Below are positions 26,434 through 40,138 of a stretch of DNA of 64,000 bases, piece by piece. The stretch's first letter is position 1. The number at the start of each line of letters is the position of its first letter. The stretch is from Amblyornis subalaris. Taxonomy: Eukaryota > Chordata > Aves > Passeriformes > Ptilonorhynchidae. The DNA is taken from the NCBI GenBank assembly GCA_018881555.1, contig JACAXG010000018.1, positions 984,405-1,048,404 on the forward strand, written 5' to 3'. Under the pieces are notes generated by a model. That model was not told the origin of the DNA. It made no database searches and was given only the letters and a program-made list of their open reading frames with translations. Position numbers and translations under genes: made by a program.

Positions 26434-29400
26434 TACTGGAAATATGTTTCATACAAATCACTCATCTGAAGTACAGCTTAGAATGAGCACAGAACTCTTC
26501 AGGAAGAGGGGCCAGGATACAGCCTGCTAATGCTGTTCTGTGTTGCTTTTCTGAGCCACATTTGACAGAATCAGCCTTCCATGCTGCCACCACTCTGAAG
26601 AATGACTAGGCCTGTCTAAGACTACATTTCATCACTAAATCCAGAAACACCTCACCTGAAGAGCAAATCTATGACTCAATTATTTTGTGCTTGGGCAAAC
26701 AAATTTTCCACCTAGTCTATTTCTATAGAGCAGGAAATCTTCTATTTCCACAGAAAAAGCTGCAGCCTTCAGTTCTTGCCAGAATATCCCTTTCATATTT
26801 AAGAAACCAAGCCAACATTCTCAAAGGCCCTGATTTCAGTGCAAGTTGCATGTCTTAATTTTATTATGTTTTCTGGAAACTACTGAACATCCTCTCTTTC
26901 AATTTCTTACAGTACGTGTCAGGCATACACGGGAACTGCTCAGGAATAACTCGCAATACCAAATACACATATGGTTCAGTTGTGTTAGCACAGCACAGCC
27001 ATCCCAGCTGAATTTGCCTTGTAGATAAGGTATAAGCAGCACTGCTTAGTATGCTTCACAGTTGCCTCTAACAAGGTTTGAATGAAGGACAGAACAAATA
27101 CAAACAAAATTATCTTACTTCCTATTGCACTTAAATTTTGACAGACTGGAAACTGTCCAAATTCTCCTACTATTTTGTGGTTAAAATAGGAAAATCCAGT
27201 CTGCTGCAAATAGAGAAACGTCCAATTAAACACATTACTGAAAAATTGTCATCTCTGGAGCTGCCTTGAAGCATGATGCGTCAACAAATTTGCCTGCTAA
27301 GGAAGCATCACGTATATAATGACTAAAGTTTGTGACATTAGCAAAGACCCTTCAAGAATGAAAAGTGATACAAATTGCTGCAAGCCTTGCTTTCTAAACT
27401 TCTGATTGTTCCTGAATATGACACAAATAAAATCAATCTAAACTTACTCATTTTTCCAGCATCTGTTAGGATCTCTTAAAAAGTCTATCCTTGGGGACAA
27501 TTTGTCACATCACAAAATGATGGCATTTGCATCACAACATGCTGACATTATATCATCCTATCAACAACTAAACATCACTATTTGTGACATAAACACTGCC
27601 CTATGACAACCTTTTGTTAACCTCTCTGATAACCATAGAGAAATATTTGACCATGTACTGCAAATAGAACCAATGACACCTTCGGGACCAAAGCAGAACA
27701 AGTCTGTTCCCTTGTGTAAACCAATGGCAGTTTATTTGCTCCTAATTCTATGGTACCAGAAAAGCCACAAGTGGTACATGCTCTGATCCAGCGACACAAA
27801 CCCCTACCTCATACCTGAAAAAGGACAGTCTGACATGCAAGGGGTTAAGTCATTGCAGTAGTCAAGCTAAATGAAGCAGTAACAGAACTCTACAGTCAAC
27901 ATCTTTAAGTGGTAATAGGGAAGGATGACTCCAAATTACCCTTCTAATTATTTTCTCTTTAACTTGACTATTTAAGCAATTACCTAAGTTACACAGTATA
28001 ATGCCCTGAAAATTTTTATTATTGAACAGACTTGGTTTGCTGCACCACTGTTCCTTCACCAAAACACATGAGGGAAGAGAACCATGTTTTTTCCCCGTGT
28101 AGATATAATAATGATGCCTACTAAAAGTGTGGGTTATTCCTCAGAATTATTAGCATGCATGTGATTCAGAAACTGCAAAAAGTAGTTTGGTAGACAAATA
28201 GAATTGGTCCTGCTTTTGTTATCAGGATGAGCCTCATGCTGTTAGCAATGAGAGATGAGAGCCTCCTAATGCTTTTGGGGCTTAAATACCTCTTAACTAA
28301 CATGGTGATGAGTCTGGTTGCAGCACCAGCGCAAGGATCTGATCCAAAACCCAGTGAAGCCTGCTGTGGCCTTTTACAGGCTTTGGGCTCAGTGACACCA
28401 TATGGAGAACCACCGCTCTCACAGCTTGGTGAGTGCAGCAGGGAACTCAGGAGGATGAAACTCCACTACAGGGAGCCTTCTACTACAGGGAAGTGATGAG
28501 AACTCAAGTCTTGTTTCTCTCTGCTGAATTGATTGCCTGTGCAAGGAGATTGATGCAGAAATCAATTCACTCATGCCAGCTGGTTTCCCTCTATCTGCAC
28601 TGGTGGTAAGTTGATTGGGATATTAGTTTCCTTCAGCTGATGTGCCTTCCATATGTAACATGCTGACCCTAGTGATGCTGAACACACGGCAGCTAGAAAG
28701 ACTAAATTAACCAATCCATGGAAAGGAAGGTAGAGGACTAAGAGAGAGTAAGAAGACAAAGGCAAAAAAACAACACTCTGCTCATGCTAAGAGGCTTGTT
28801 TTTTCTAGATAAGTTCAATAATATAGAATTGTTTAGAAAAAATAAAATTAAGAGGAAGAACAGTAAGAAAGAACAGTGTGGAATTCAGCAGTTAAAATCT
28901 ATTTCTTGGGATATTACTTGCTTCTGTTTACTTTTCCCCATGTTGTAAGCTCTTGCACCTCTTCTTCTCCATCACTGTTAACATTCCACTACCTGTGAGA
29001 CAAATTAAAGCCAAGAATTCTTCCATAACGGGTGAAATTTAAGTCAATGAAATGGTGGTGGTTGACTCTAGCAGAGAAATACAATCACGGCTCGGGTTCC
29101 CAGGGCGTTTATAGATAGACCACTATAATTGAATGTTTTTATTGACATCCATCAACACAATATTAAAAATTGAAAGAGAACAGTAGTAATCTTTATTTTA
29201 AAACCATGAACTATTTGTAAGCAAGAGTGAGCAAGATTTTCAAAATTCATCTTCAACACTCCTTAAAATCTAAGAAACTTGATCATGCCTGTTTAATAAG
29301 CCTTTTAAGCAACTTAAGAGAAAAGGATTGATTTCCATTTCAAAAGAATCACCAAACTTTACTGAACAAAAACCTAGCTTAACCATGCCATGCAAACTTG

Positions 29401-32400
29401 GAACAAACAAGCAGAATTTCTTGTATGTATCAAAACAACCTTATTATACAGCACACCAGAAGATCAGCTGTTTTAAAGTCAAACGCTGAGACATCAAAGG
29501 CATATTTTCATACATGGAAAGGTGAGACACTTGAATACTCTCAGGTAAACTGCCATAAATTAAAAATGAGACTCACTTGTTGATAAGAATGTATATAGTA
29601 TCGGTTATGTACCAAAAAAATAATGGCTTGAATTTAAAATTAATCCTGGCTTAGATGAGGTGGTCTATTTAACGAACATTTATTCAACTTCAAATAACCA
29701 AGGAAAACATTTGGCATACTTTGTACTTTTTCCATATGACAGTACCATCATCCAAACTTCTAAAAAGATGCTTTTATAAACTCCATAGAAACAAAAAACC
29801 ATCTAAAACCGCTTTCGCCATGCATCTTTCTTTCCAGAAACAACATTCACTCAAGAGAAATAATACCCTTTAAACTACNCAAATTGGTGAGAAACTTACA
29901 GTAGAAAAAACACATAATTTGTAAATTGTGTTGATAGATCTACTTGTTACTTTATATAATTTGTCTGAATTTAAATGCTATTTAAATCAATATATAATCA
30001 AGAAATGGTTTAAAAATCCTAAAATGTAGACACAGATCCACAAAATTTAAACCACTCAGAGAACATACCCCAAAATTTGAATATATTTAGCTTTACGGAA
30101 AGGATCATAGAAATCCAGTACTAGCAACTACCTACACTCATCTTCCCTCTTATTTTATGTTTACAAACAAGGTATATTTCTTGCACCTGAAAAGCTTTTA
30201 CAGTTACCCCTGAGCCACAAATTGCTGTTGGCCAGAAAAGCTGTCTGGTGAAGGATCACAAAACTTTCATCCGAGTCTGATGCTCTTCCCTNGATATCCA
30301 CAGGTCTAGCCTAGCACAGACATTCTCATGTTCTTCTTAGAAGTCATTCCCATAAGACAGTATCAATTTCATGTTAGATAAAAGCACTCTAAATCTGTTC
30401 ATCTCCTTTCAGTCCATGAACTGCAGTGACTACACAGCAAGTGCACTTGCATCAGAGAAATAAACTATACCAGAAACCAAGACCTTACACGTTTCTGCTT
30501 TTGACTCCCATGTTTTCAGGGCTCTGGTAAAGCCACAGAGCTTGGATATACAAGATGCAAAGTTTCCTTCTGTGAGAGCTTCAAACTCATTTGCTGTCTC
30601 TGCTTTCCTCAGCTTGCATTTGTTTTCAAAAGAAGCTTCATTCATTTAAATTCCTGCAATAAGTCACAGCTTGTAAATATTTAATTTCATTTAAAGGAAA
30701 AAGAATTCATTGTCTATCAGTTGCAAAAAGTAATAATGAGGCATACTTGGCAAAGTCACATCTCAGAATGACATCACACAAGTATGAGAATGACATGCAC
30801 TAATATCTGAACTTAATCCAGACAATAAAATCCACAGTAATAGACATTTCAGAAGTTGTGTTTTGCTCACAGTACCTCTTTTATGTATTAAATCTAACAC
30901 TGAATAGATTATGATTATTTTTCAATTAAACCTGGACGAGCAGCAGAGTGATTCCAAATTCTTATTAGATGGCATGTGCAGATCACAGAACTGAAAATGG
31001 AATTTTGAGTATTCCATTTCTAATTATGATTATTTAAACTCACCTGGAAGCTTGACACAGAAGCAGTGTGTCCCCAGTCCAAAACTAACCCTAGGTAAGT
31101 TTAGGAGATTTCTTCACAGCTGTCTATTTGGGACACTAGGTGAAATACACTGCTCCTGGGCCAGTTTCAAGATGATGTATTTTGGGGACAATTGTTTTTT
31201 AAACATCTGTTATTGCTATCCTCTAGAGATACAGATCCTGCCAGGAATGCAACATTTCCTTAAGCAATGCCATGCAGTCTGTCCAAGCCTACAGACAACA
31301 TGTGACCAAGTGTGAACACCTATTTTCACTGGAATGGCAACTCCCAAACTGATGACATGTCAGTGTCATTACCAACCATGTCTTTGAAGATCTTTTTTTT
31401 CAGATGGAATGGGGAAGATGATGGTATTTAAGACCTCAGGGGTGAGAAAGGTGATTTAATACAAAGAAAGAAATGAAGGGAGAATAACAAAGAAGACACA
31501 CAGAGACAAAGAAAGGAGGAAGGAGGAACGAGACATACAAAAAAAAAGCAGACAGGAAAGTAACAGAAACAAAGGACAGCTGCAGAACTTGCCTAAAGGG
31601 GAGCAAAGTTTCTGACTGACTGATAGTGACTGTCACAGTCAGGTTCACATAATAAATACAAGTCTATTTAGTGGCTACGAAAAACAAAAAGCTTGCATAT
31701 TTTGTGCAAACCATCCCCATACAAAAGACTGTGGATCAAAGACCATAAACTCTTTATATTATTTCCTGGCACAGAGTCTATGCTTAAACATGAATTTCAG
31801 TGCTCTCATCGCAATGGGCTTGACTTCTGAGCTACCGACCCCTGTGAAACATCATGCTGGACTGAGTCCTGCTCCCTCAGGGAGCCTCGATATACTTCAC
31901 AAAGTACAGCAATGCAATAACCAGACTTGCTGGCAGTTTCTGCAAACAAGATAAAAATTATATCCTTCTGTAGCCTTACATTCCCATCTTCAGAAACAGT
32001 CTCTTCACAGTCACGAACATTAGAGCCAAGATGTAATCCCTCACAATAATATGAACATTGATTCAAACAGGAAGTGGAGGCTCTTCTTTTAATGCAGCTC
32101 CAGCATTCATAAAGCATCTCTTGCTTCAGAAGCACACACAAAAGCAGCTTGAACATTCCTGTTTGCTTGCAGACTGATCAAACTGAACCAAGTCCACACA
32201 CTGATGAAGAAGCTTGTCTTTCATTCAATTCTTAAGTTGTAGCAGTTCATGCCAGTTTAAGAAATGCCTTTCCTGCAGTTAACTAAACCACAAAAAAAAA
32301 TATTTTATATTGATAATTTACCAGCTAACAACTTAGTTCTCACACGGATTACATATGGTAGTCTGATCTCAGTCATCTCCCTCCCAAGGGTTTTTAAATG

Positions 32401-34940
32401 AAGAAACAGAACACAAGGCATAAGGTGCTTATACAATAAATTTTAAAAATTCTTTCTTAGGGTTCTCCAGGAGCAATGAGATTATTAAAAGGAATACCAA
32501 GGCTCAAAGCCTTCTAAATGAAGCCCACTTTATAAAAAATCATCTGGTTTAAAGCAGTTGGAAGAGGAGGAAAAAGGGAAGGAAAAGAAGATCTTGTTAG
32601 TGGCCCTCAGTGCTCTGCCGAGTAGCCCTTGAGAGATGCTGCATGAAGATGAACATACGTATTTCATTATGAACTGAAAATGTGTTCACTGAGCTACATC
32701 CTACAATTTTTAAGCAAAGGTGCCTGATTCAGCATATATGTAGGGAATGTATTCCTTCTGCATCTTCCTTCACAGAAGCTGACAGGAGCCAACAACTCAA
32801 TCAGTGAATCAGAAAGTGGGTTTCACAGAGCTACAAAAATTCTGTTCAGCTGATGTGCTTCTCTTCTCGACAGTGGTTTTAGACAGNGTTTAATAATAGT
32901 ATCTGTGACCCAAAAGAAATTTAGTACAGTGATAGTGGGCTGCTTGCTCCAAAAATATGGACACTTTTGCTCTATCCACACATCCTCTTCCCTCCTGCAT
33001 GTGCTCAGCAGCACCTCAGTGGATGTCACATACAAGAGAGGAAAAAAGAAACTCTGGATTCTTTCATACTTGTTTTTCCTATCAGGCTGGGAAACTTCAA
33101 AAAGAAGAGGATCAGATCTCAGCTTACTCTGCCAGTATTGACCTCCTTGATCCAGGGAGAAAGAAAAGCTCAGAACCACCAATAGCAACAGCTTCCCAAT
33201 TCTCTGCCCTGAGCACCAGCACAGTCAAGGGCAACCAGAGGGTTCACTGTCAGTCCTCTATAGTCTGTCACCGGTGCTCAGGACACAGCTCTCACTCTGA
33301 AGCCACCCTACTATCAACATAAATGTTTTGCATAGTTTCTGTTCAGCTTGTACTTCTCACTCACGGCAAAGAACACATTTCAAGACTGTTCTTAAAGCAG
33401 CTGAGACCTTTTAACATGCTTGCCATTATGTGGTTGGGTACCAGGCAGGGAAACACAGGAAACCACTGATTAAAAGCCAAACAAATTAGCAAAATAAGAA
33501 ATGGCCTTTTCCATCAAAAGCTCCAACTTTGCTGAAGTCCTGCTGACTGTGTGGAGGCATCTGAGCTTGGGAAAAGAAAGCTTTTTCTATGCTCTAACCA
33601 CATGAAATACTACAATACTAAAGATTCCAAAGTGCTATGCACAGCAATTAAACTAGTGCAGGTTACAAGACTAAAACGGGAGAGGCCAGAAAGAATGATG
33701 TTCACTCAGCACATGTGCACACCAGTGTGTGGCAGCCACATCTACTGTGAACCCTTACTAGGTCTCCATAGGGCCCTACAAAGTGCTCCAAAAGAGCACG
33801 GAGGGATCACTGTCAAAACCAGCTGGGAACTTAGAAGTTTACTGATACCAGCCTGCCATGGAGTAGGATACTGGGGTTTTTGAGCTAAGAATCATCAAGA
33901 TTAGAGCCTGTAAGTACAAACACACAAACGCACAGCAGATCCTAATAATCCGATTTTGACTTCCTTTTCCACTGCGGAAATCACTGCAGGTTGAGGTGAG
34001 GTGGGCAAAAGAGCATTAGTGTTTCTATGCCATCCAACTGCATGTGCCCTAGCATCACCAGCCAGTTCTGCTGGCATCTCCAGGTATTTGCTGCTACGAA
34101 TCTCCCCGGAATTCACCTCGTGAGCTCTGTAACAGGCTGAGTGTTGGAGCATCGTATATATGCACTACATCTGTTTGGATCCCCATTGACTGGTGGTGGT
34201 AATTGACAGTAAAGATCTCAGAACGTAATCCACTAATCCACCTGTTCCTGGCACACGCTGCTTTTGTTTGGTTTATTTATGTTTTTATATCTCATCTGTG
34301 GAGCCCCTCAAAAACCATGCATAAAATAGAGCTGCCCATACCAAAGGAGTTCATGAGTTCCCTCAGGGTTATACTCTTATCTCTACCTATGCAAACACTG
34401 ATGCCACTTAGGCTGAACACCCAAAACAACACCTAGGAGCATAAAACAAGAGCTGAGAGAAGCATGTTCTGCTCTCCATAAATGGCAAGATTTAACGACC
34501 GCTGCTGCAAATTTAGATGCTTTAGACTCACAGACAGTTCCAATCCTTTGAAAAGACCAAGTTACAAGGTATCTTTCTGCTAGCAAACACAGGAAAAAAT
34601 ATCTTATTGTACCCCTTGAGGATTTTATTGCAACCTTCTACCCCGATACAATTGTGTTTTCAAAGAAACAACAACTATTTCTTCAGAATCAGTCACATTT
34701 ACCACTGTGAAACAGTGCTGAAAGCTCCAAGAGTGATTCCACATATTCCTCTCACCCTCCAGCTCCATCCCCTTGGGCATCTGTCTTGCAGTGACAATTG
34801 CTGGTGGAGGGAAGAATGGGAATGCATTACCCATAAACAGTCTCTTCTTCAACACCTGTGAAACGCAACATTTCTCCACCATAGCTCAGTTAGGGAGGCC
34901 AAGCTGCCCACTGATAAAATTTACAGGTGGAACAGCTCCA
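26434..34940. other. Non-coding intronic stretch
   Basis: AT-rich sequence with no recognised gene or repeat family. A 116-codon minus-strand frame at 32156-31806 has a hydrophobic, cysteine-rich start but no domain I recognise and no clear splice donor. Other frames are short and unremarkable. Confidence 0.6.
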
Positions 34941-34944
34941 TTCT

Positions 34945-35095
34945 CAATCATCATCATCATCATTATTATTTATTGGGATTACACAGCACCTAAATGCCAC
35001 CAACTCAGAGCAGAACCCCAGTACACATCTTGCTCATACACACGCAGGGGGAAGACTGCTCTTTCCCTGTGGCGCTTTCAGTCCAGGGAGCAGAG
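34945..35095 (+). repeat. ATC microsatellite joined to a possible ancient SINE-like repeat
   Basis: A run of ATC units passes into ATTATTATTTATTGGG, then ATTACACAGCACCTAAATGCC and a weakly matching body ending near CTTTCAGTCCAGGG. This resembles an old interspersed repeat common in turtle and crocodilian genomes (TTGTATTAC..AGCACCTA..GCC). The match is from memory and diverged. Confidence 0.35.
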
Positions 35096-36655
35096 ATGAG
35101 ACAGTAGCAGTGATAAAAAAAGGTGTTTTCACACAGTGTAGTTTGCCATCTGCTAAAACTGAACACGCTGGGCAGTAAACGTGGGCCTGCTGCTTTGCAG
35201 GAGTAAGGACACATCACTGGGGTTGATGCTTCCAAACACACTGCTGCAACGCTTCATGCAGCTTTACTGTGCCTTCAGTGAGAAAGAAAAAGAGTCCATA
35301 AGTTAATGGGGACAAAACCACTAAATACATCTACTTCATCTACTAGAACAAACTTTTAACCATGTTACTGCACAGAAACCACAAAAATTAGCTTTTTTGC
35401 TAATGACCAAATTATTTAAGTGTTTTTATGACTTATCTTTGAAAAAAACCCCAACTATTTACTGTTCTGTGGTTTTCTTTTTAGAAAACACAGATAATCA
35501 CGAGGACATTACAGTGATTAAAAGGATGCCAGAAATGAACAATAATCTCTGTGTGTAAGTATATTTCTAAAAATGTGCCAGTCAGATACACAATAGGCAG
35601 TACCTATTATATCTAGGTACTGTCCTATCCAGATGGTGCAATTACAGAGCTAGAAAAAGTGAGCTATAAAAAAAAATTTATAATGTCAAAATAAATGTTA
35701 TTCAGAGAAATAATTATTAGTCTACAAAAGTAGAAAAAATACAAACACTGAGAAAGAAACATAGTTGTTTCATAATACTGCTAAACAAAGGCAGAAAAAT
35801 CATATTAAATACAGATTAAGTTTCACTGATACTGTTTTTAGTCACAATCTTAAGTCCGTTCAATGATCTTGAAGTGACAGAGTCAGGCATTTAAATTAAA
35901 CTGGACTACACATTCAAAGGAGCCCTGATCAAAACAAACATCAGAACAAGCAGACAAGTGAGAGTCTTTTCTTCTCTAATTCCTGGGCTCTACTGCGAAA
36001 CAGTCAAAGGAACAAAGAAAGCATAGATGTGATTTTCTATGGTCCTGCCTCTTTTAGGTGTTATGGTGATAACCATTACTTTAATACTGAAGTGCAAAGC
36101 TTATTTAGAGCAAAAGCCATCCTAAGAGATAAGGAAGTACCATTATTCTCACCTTGCAGGTAGGAAACTGCAAAATCACCTATTAAGGCAAGTGGTATTT
36201 CAGAAGATACTGGTAAGGTAACTGGNAAAGTTCTTTGGCACTACTATTCAGCTTCAATTTATTCCAACAGCTGTTCATTTGGAAACTCACACTCTGTCTC
36301 TGGCCAAGCCTTAAATTTCCCTGAGGTATCACCATGACCACCTCAATTCTACTTAGAGCTCGCGGATGTGGTGACAGGGCTGCATGGAGCATCACCAGCT
36401 CTGCCAAGGGCTCTCAGTCCTGCAAGACAGCAGCTCCTCAACATCTCTCCTCTTTCCACAACAGCCTCACCCAGGGCTGACAAAATCCAACACGATCCAT
36501 AAGCACGGCACTTCTCTACTCATCACACCAAAGTCAGCAAGTCCAACAGATGTGCCAAGCTTCCTCAAGCATGCCTGTTAAGATTGTCATGGACCAATCC
36601 AGAGACCATCCGCATCTCCTTCCTACGCAGAAGTCCAAGCTTAGACTTAATGGCT

Positions 36656-36880
36656 GAATCACAGAATCACAGAATGGTTTGGGTTGGTAGACACCTTAAA
36701 ATTCATCTAGTTCCAACGCCACTGCCATGGGCAGGGAACCTTCCACTAGACCACGTATCTCAAAGTCCCATCCAGCCTGGCCTTGGACACCTCCAGGGAT
36801 GGGGCACCCACAACTTCTCTGGGTAACTTGTTCCAGTGTCTCACCACCCTTGCAGTGGAGAATTTTCTCCTTCCTAATGA
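36656..36880 (-). mobile_element. CR1 LINE 3' fragment
   Basis: The plus strand starts GAATCACAGAATCACAGAATGG, the reverse complement of the CR1 tail. It continues through the CR1 landmarks GGGCAGGGAACCTTCCACTA, CATCCAGCCTGGCCTTGG and CTTCTCTGGGTAACTTGTTC, ending in TTCTCCTTCCTAATG. It is a 5'-truncated copy of the avian retrotransposon with no coding capacity. Confidence 0.92.
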
Positions 36881-39827
36881 AGGAAGGCACAGCAAAGGAT
36901 ACCATCCATTATTTCTTTAAAAGTAGTATTGTCATTGGTGATTTGTTACAGTTTTAAATTATTATTACTGGGGCAGGGGGTTGGGGATGGGAATGTTTGG
37001 TAAGGAATGTGAGACTATGAGAATAAAAATGCTGAAGGAATGTTGCAGGTCATCAAGTTTCATTCTAAGCTACAGCAAGAAGTCATATACTGCAGATTAC
37101 TTTCAATCTANATTTTCAGCTTTTGCTTAAATGAAGTTGAGTTTTCAGGACATATAAGGATCCCACTTGCATTGTACTGCAGATTCTCTCTCCTTTATGT
37201 GAACAACCTTTGGTCTTAACTGACAGGGCCATAAAATATTATATTTGGACAGGCAAAGGGCTTGGCATAAAAGCTTCTGTAATCTAGGCAGTTTCATTTT
37301 TTAAATTCATAAAGTGGTACCTACCTTACAGAACTTCCCATTTTAGAAGAACAATTACTGTTTTTATGAAAAGCCCATCATTTTCCCTTTCTGTACTTTC
37401 AGAAAGAATCTACTACTGTATTGAATTTTAATAAAATCAAAAGCGATGGCCTCATTTCTTTCTCTAAAGATCTGCATCAGTAGATTTCTAAGACTATCAA
37501 ACTTGGGAAAAATGCAATATGTCCCACTGTGATATGTGAACTGCTATCCCTAGCCTAAACACATACCTAATGATTGTTACCAAGCCAGATTTAGTTTATC
37601 ATGCACATGTAAACTCAAGAGTATCTTTCAATCTGGTGTCTCTCTTGATTGTTCATTGCTAAATTTCCCTCCTAGACTTAAACTGAGCTTGTCCCAATGT
37701 TAGCACAGTAGTACTGCTATAATAGCTCGCTCCCAAGCAAACCAGGTAATGCCAGTTAAACCAGCAAACCAGGTAAAACCAGGCATGACTGCAGGTGTGG
37801 AGGGCTGTCCGTGCAGGAGGACTTTGAAGCATGTTTGAAACACATGTTTACCAATTAGAGTATGTATCCATTTTAAGTGTCTACTTAGGGGATGCGAAGA
37901 TGTGCTTTCTCTTTCCTTCAGCAGCTGGAATTTGCTGAAATGTGGAGAGAGCTCAGCAGGCAGCGACATGACTAGCAAGATGTAAAGCTGGTAGAGAGGG
38001 AGAACTGGCTGGTAGAAGCAAACAGATGAAGTAAGACAGAAATGTTATACCATTAAAAAAGAAAAAGGAAAAAGAAATGTTAAACTCCTGAGTTACTTCA
38101 ATCAGATTAAAATCATTCTGCTTTCCATGTGGGATTCTGCTGTTCCATTCATATATGATTATTGGGTTTGGTTTCTGTTTGTTTTTATAATCACACTATC
38201 AACTCAAGGAATTTTAAGAAAAAGCCTCCCTATGGGAAACCTGCCTTTCACTTTGCAATATATCTGCCATTTATCAAAGGTCTGAGCTGTCAGGATTTTT
38301 TGACCTCATGCTCCCTTTAGTTTCATAAAACATAGTCTGGCTACTCTGCAGAAACACCACCCAAACCTTACCACAAACAGACTTTTGTCCAGTTTGCATA
38401 GATAACTACATTTACTATTGCAGGTACTGCTAAAGTAATATTGAAGTCAATGCTTTTTATAGATTACCTCACAATTTATTGCAAACTGAACAAAACAGAA
38501 AACCAATTCAACAAAATATCCTCCAGAAGAATACATGAAATGATTACTGGGGTCTACAAATCATATATAGTGAAACTGTATCAAAAAGAGTAATATTTTT
38601 TAAATTAAACAAAGTATCTGCATATCAAATACAAGAAAGTCTGGATCAGCTAAAGTTTTTGTATGTAGCAGTATCTGTAGACATGCAATAAATCTTCCTT
38701 TCTAGTAAGGTGTTGCTAAATATTTACGTTTAAAAAAAAATGGTGTGTATATTAACGTTTATTTTCCATAACAAAGAGCTACAGGTTTATGGGGGATCAT
38801 GACATCAAGTTACTGGACAAATAAGTGCCTGCATGGACTTAATATTTTGACCACAAACAAAAAAAGGAAATACTGGCACCATGAAACTGCAGACTTGGAA
38901 GTAGCTGGCCAAAGTCCTGCTCACAACACTTTAGCAGTCTGCACACAGCATGGAGAGCAGCCCATGAATCAAAATCAATTGTGAATACGGGTCTCATTCT
39001 CCCCCTGTTTCTGCCTTTGCTTTGATTTTTTTTTAAATTGGCTAGTATTAATGCAGAATGGGAATTCTTCAGGAGGGCCAAACAGAATATAGTTTTGCAA
39101 ACAAAGTTGTTTATCAAGCACAAAAAAAGCTCCTGGCATAACTATAAGGTCTCTCCTAAGGAAAAGTAGGATTTTTAAAAGCTGTCACGAACTGACTATT
39201 TTTCCCCCAAATCAGGAAGGGTTGCATATTTTTAGCAAATCTGGGCACATGCATGTTCAGCTCAACACATTAAGGGCTATTCTTTTAGCACACTACCTGT
39301 ATATATTCCAATTCTCAGTGTTATTTATCAGTTACAAAGATGTCAATTACCAGCTCTTCCCACAGTACACGGTGCGCTGCACCACCCACCTGTCATGTCT
39401 TCAGTTCATGATATTTTAAGACTGGTAGGAAAATTAGTTCCACTTGCATGAGCCTTTGTTTGAAAGTAAAAGTGCACAACAGATTTCTGCGGACAGAGGG
39501 GACAGAGAGCAGAAATACTAATTGCAGAAATTTTCTAACCAGATACACTCTTGCTGTGACAAGTACTGGCTTCATAAGACTTGCATCACTAGTGATGGTT
39601 TTGACTCTACGTCCCACTGCCAAGAAAGGACGGGGGCATGCTTCTCCTTTATAGGATTTGTAAATAATTATTGGAGTACAAAATAAAGTAATGAGGACAC
39701 AAATCGGGAAGCAATTTGCATAGCTCCTTGTACAGCTCTCTCTTGACAAAGCAGGGAAGTGTACCATGATCTGCCCAGTGATTCAAGCCCACTTTACAAT
39801 CGGTGCAGCCACATCCTCTGCTGTGGC
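36881..39827. other. Non-coding intronic stretch
   Basis: AT-rich sequence without a supported gene. It contains a 13-base direct repeat (GCAAACCAGGTAA at 37737 and 37764) and purine-rich runs near 38055-38085. No RNA gene or repeat family was recognised. Confidence 0.6.
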
Positions 39828-40136
39828 TGTTGTCCCGGGGTCGCTGATGAAATCACGGCACGGCCACGATCGAGAGTCGGTGAAAAGTGCATTGGTCGAT
39901 TTATTTATTAATATAAAGACCTGTTTTATACCTTTAGTGTGCTTGAAAGTCATAAGGTCATTGGTTCTTGGCCATCCACCTCTCAGGATGATTGGCCAGA
40001 CTAGTGCAANGCCNTACTGAAAATATTGTGCTTTCANTATAATAACAAGTCCACNAGTGTATGATATGAAGANGTGTCGTTAGAAAAACANCTCGCTTGT
40101 TTACATAGCTTCTGTGAGAAAAGACAGCTTCTCACA
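39828..40136 (-). mobile_element. Endogenous retrovirus LTR, reverse orientation
   Basis: Read on the minus strand, it begins TGTGAGAAGCTGTCTTTTCT and ends CCCCGGGACAACA. In between are CCAAT boxes (GGCCAATCATCC and ACCAATGACC), a TATA box (GGTATAAAACAGG, 39924-39930) and an overlapping poly(A) signal, AATAAATAAA (about 39900-39909). This is a complete LTR promoter and polyadenylation layout in about 309 bases. The exact termini are uncertain, as no clean target-site duplication was found. Six N bases fall within 40010-40091. Confidence 0.72.
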
Positions 40137-40138
40137 GA
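40111..40138. repeat. Perfect 10-bp hairpin at the LTR 5' end
   Basis: TCTGTGAGAA (40111-40120) and TTCTCACAGA (40129-40138) are exact reverse complements around an 8-base loop. The hairpin sits at the start of the reverse-oriented LTR. Confidence 0.85.

Noticed and set aside
31806..32156. 116-codon cysteine-rich minus-strand frame with a hydrophobic start
   Set aside because: It briefly looked like a small secreted protein or a saposin-like gene, but the cysteine spacing fits no family I know and no donor or acceptor pair frames it.
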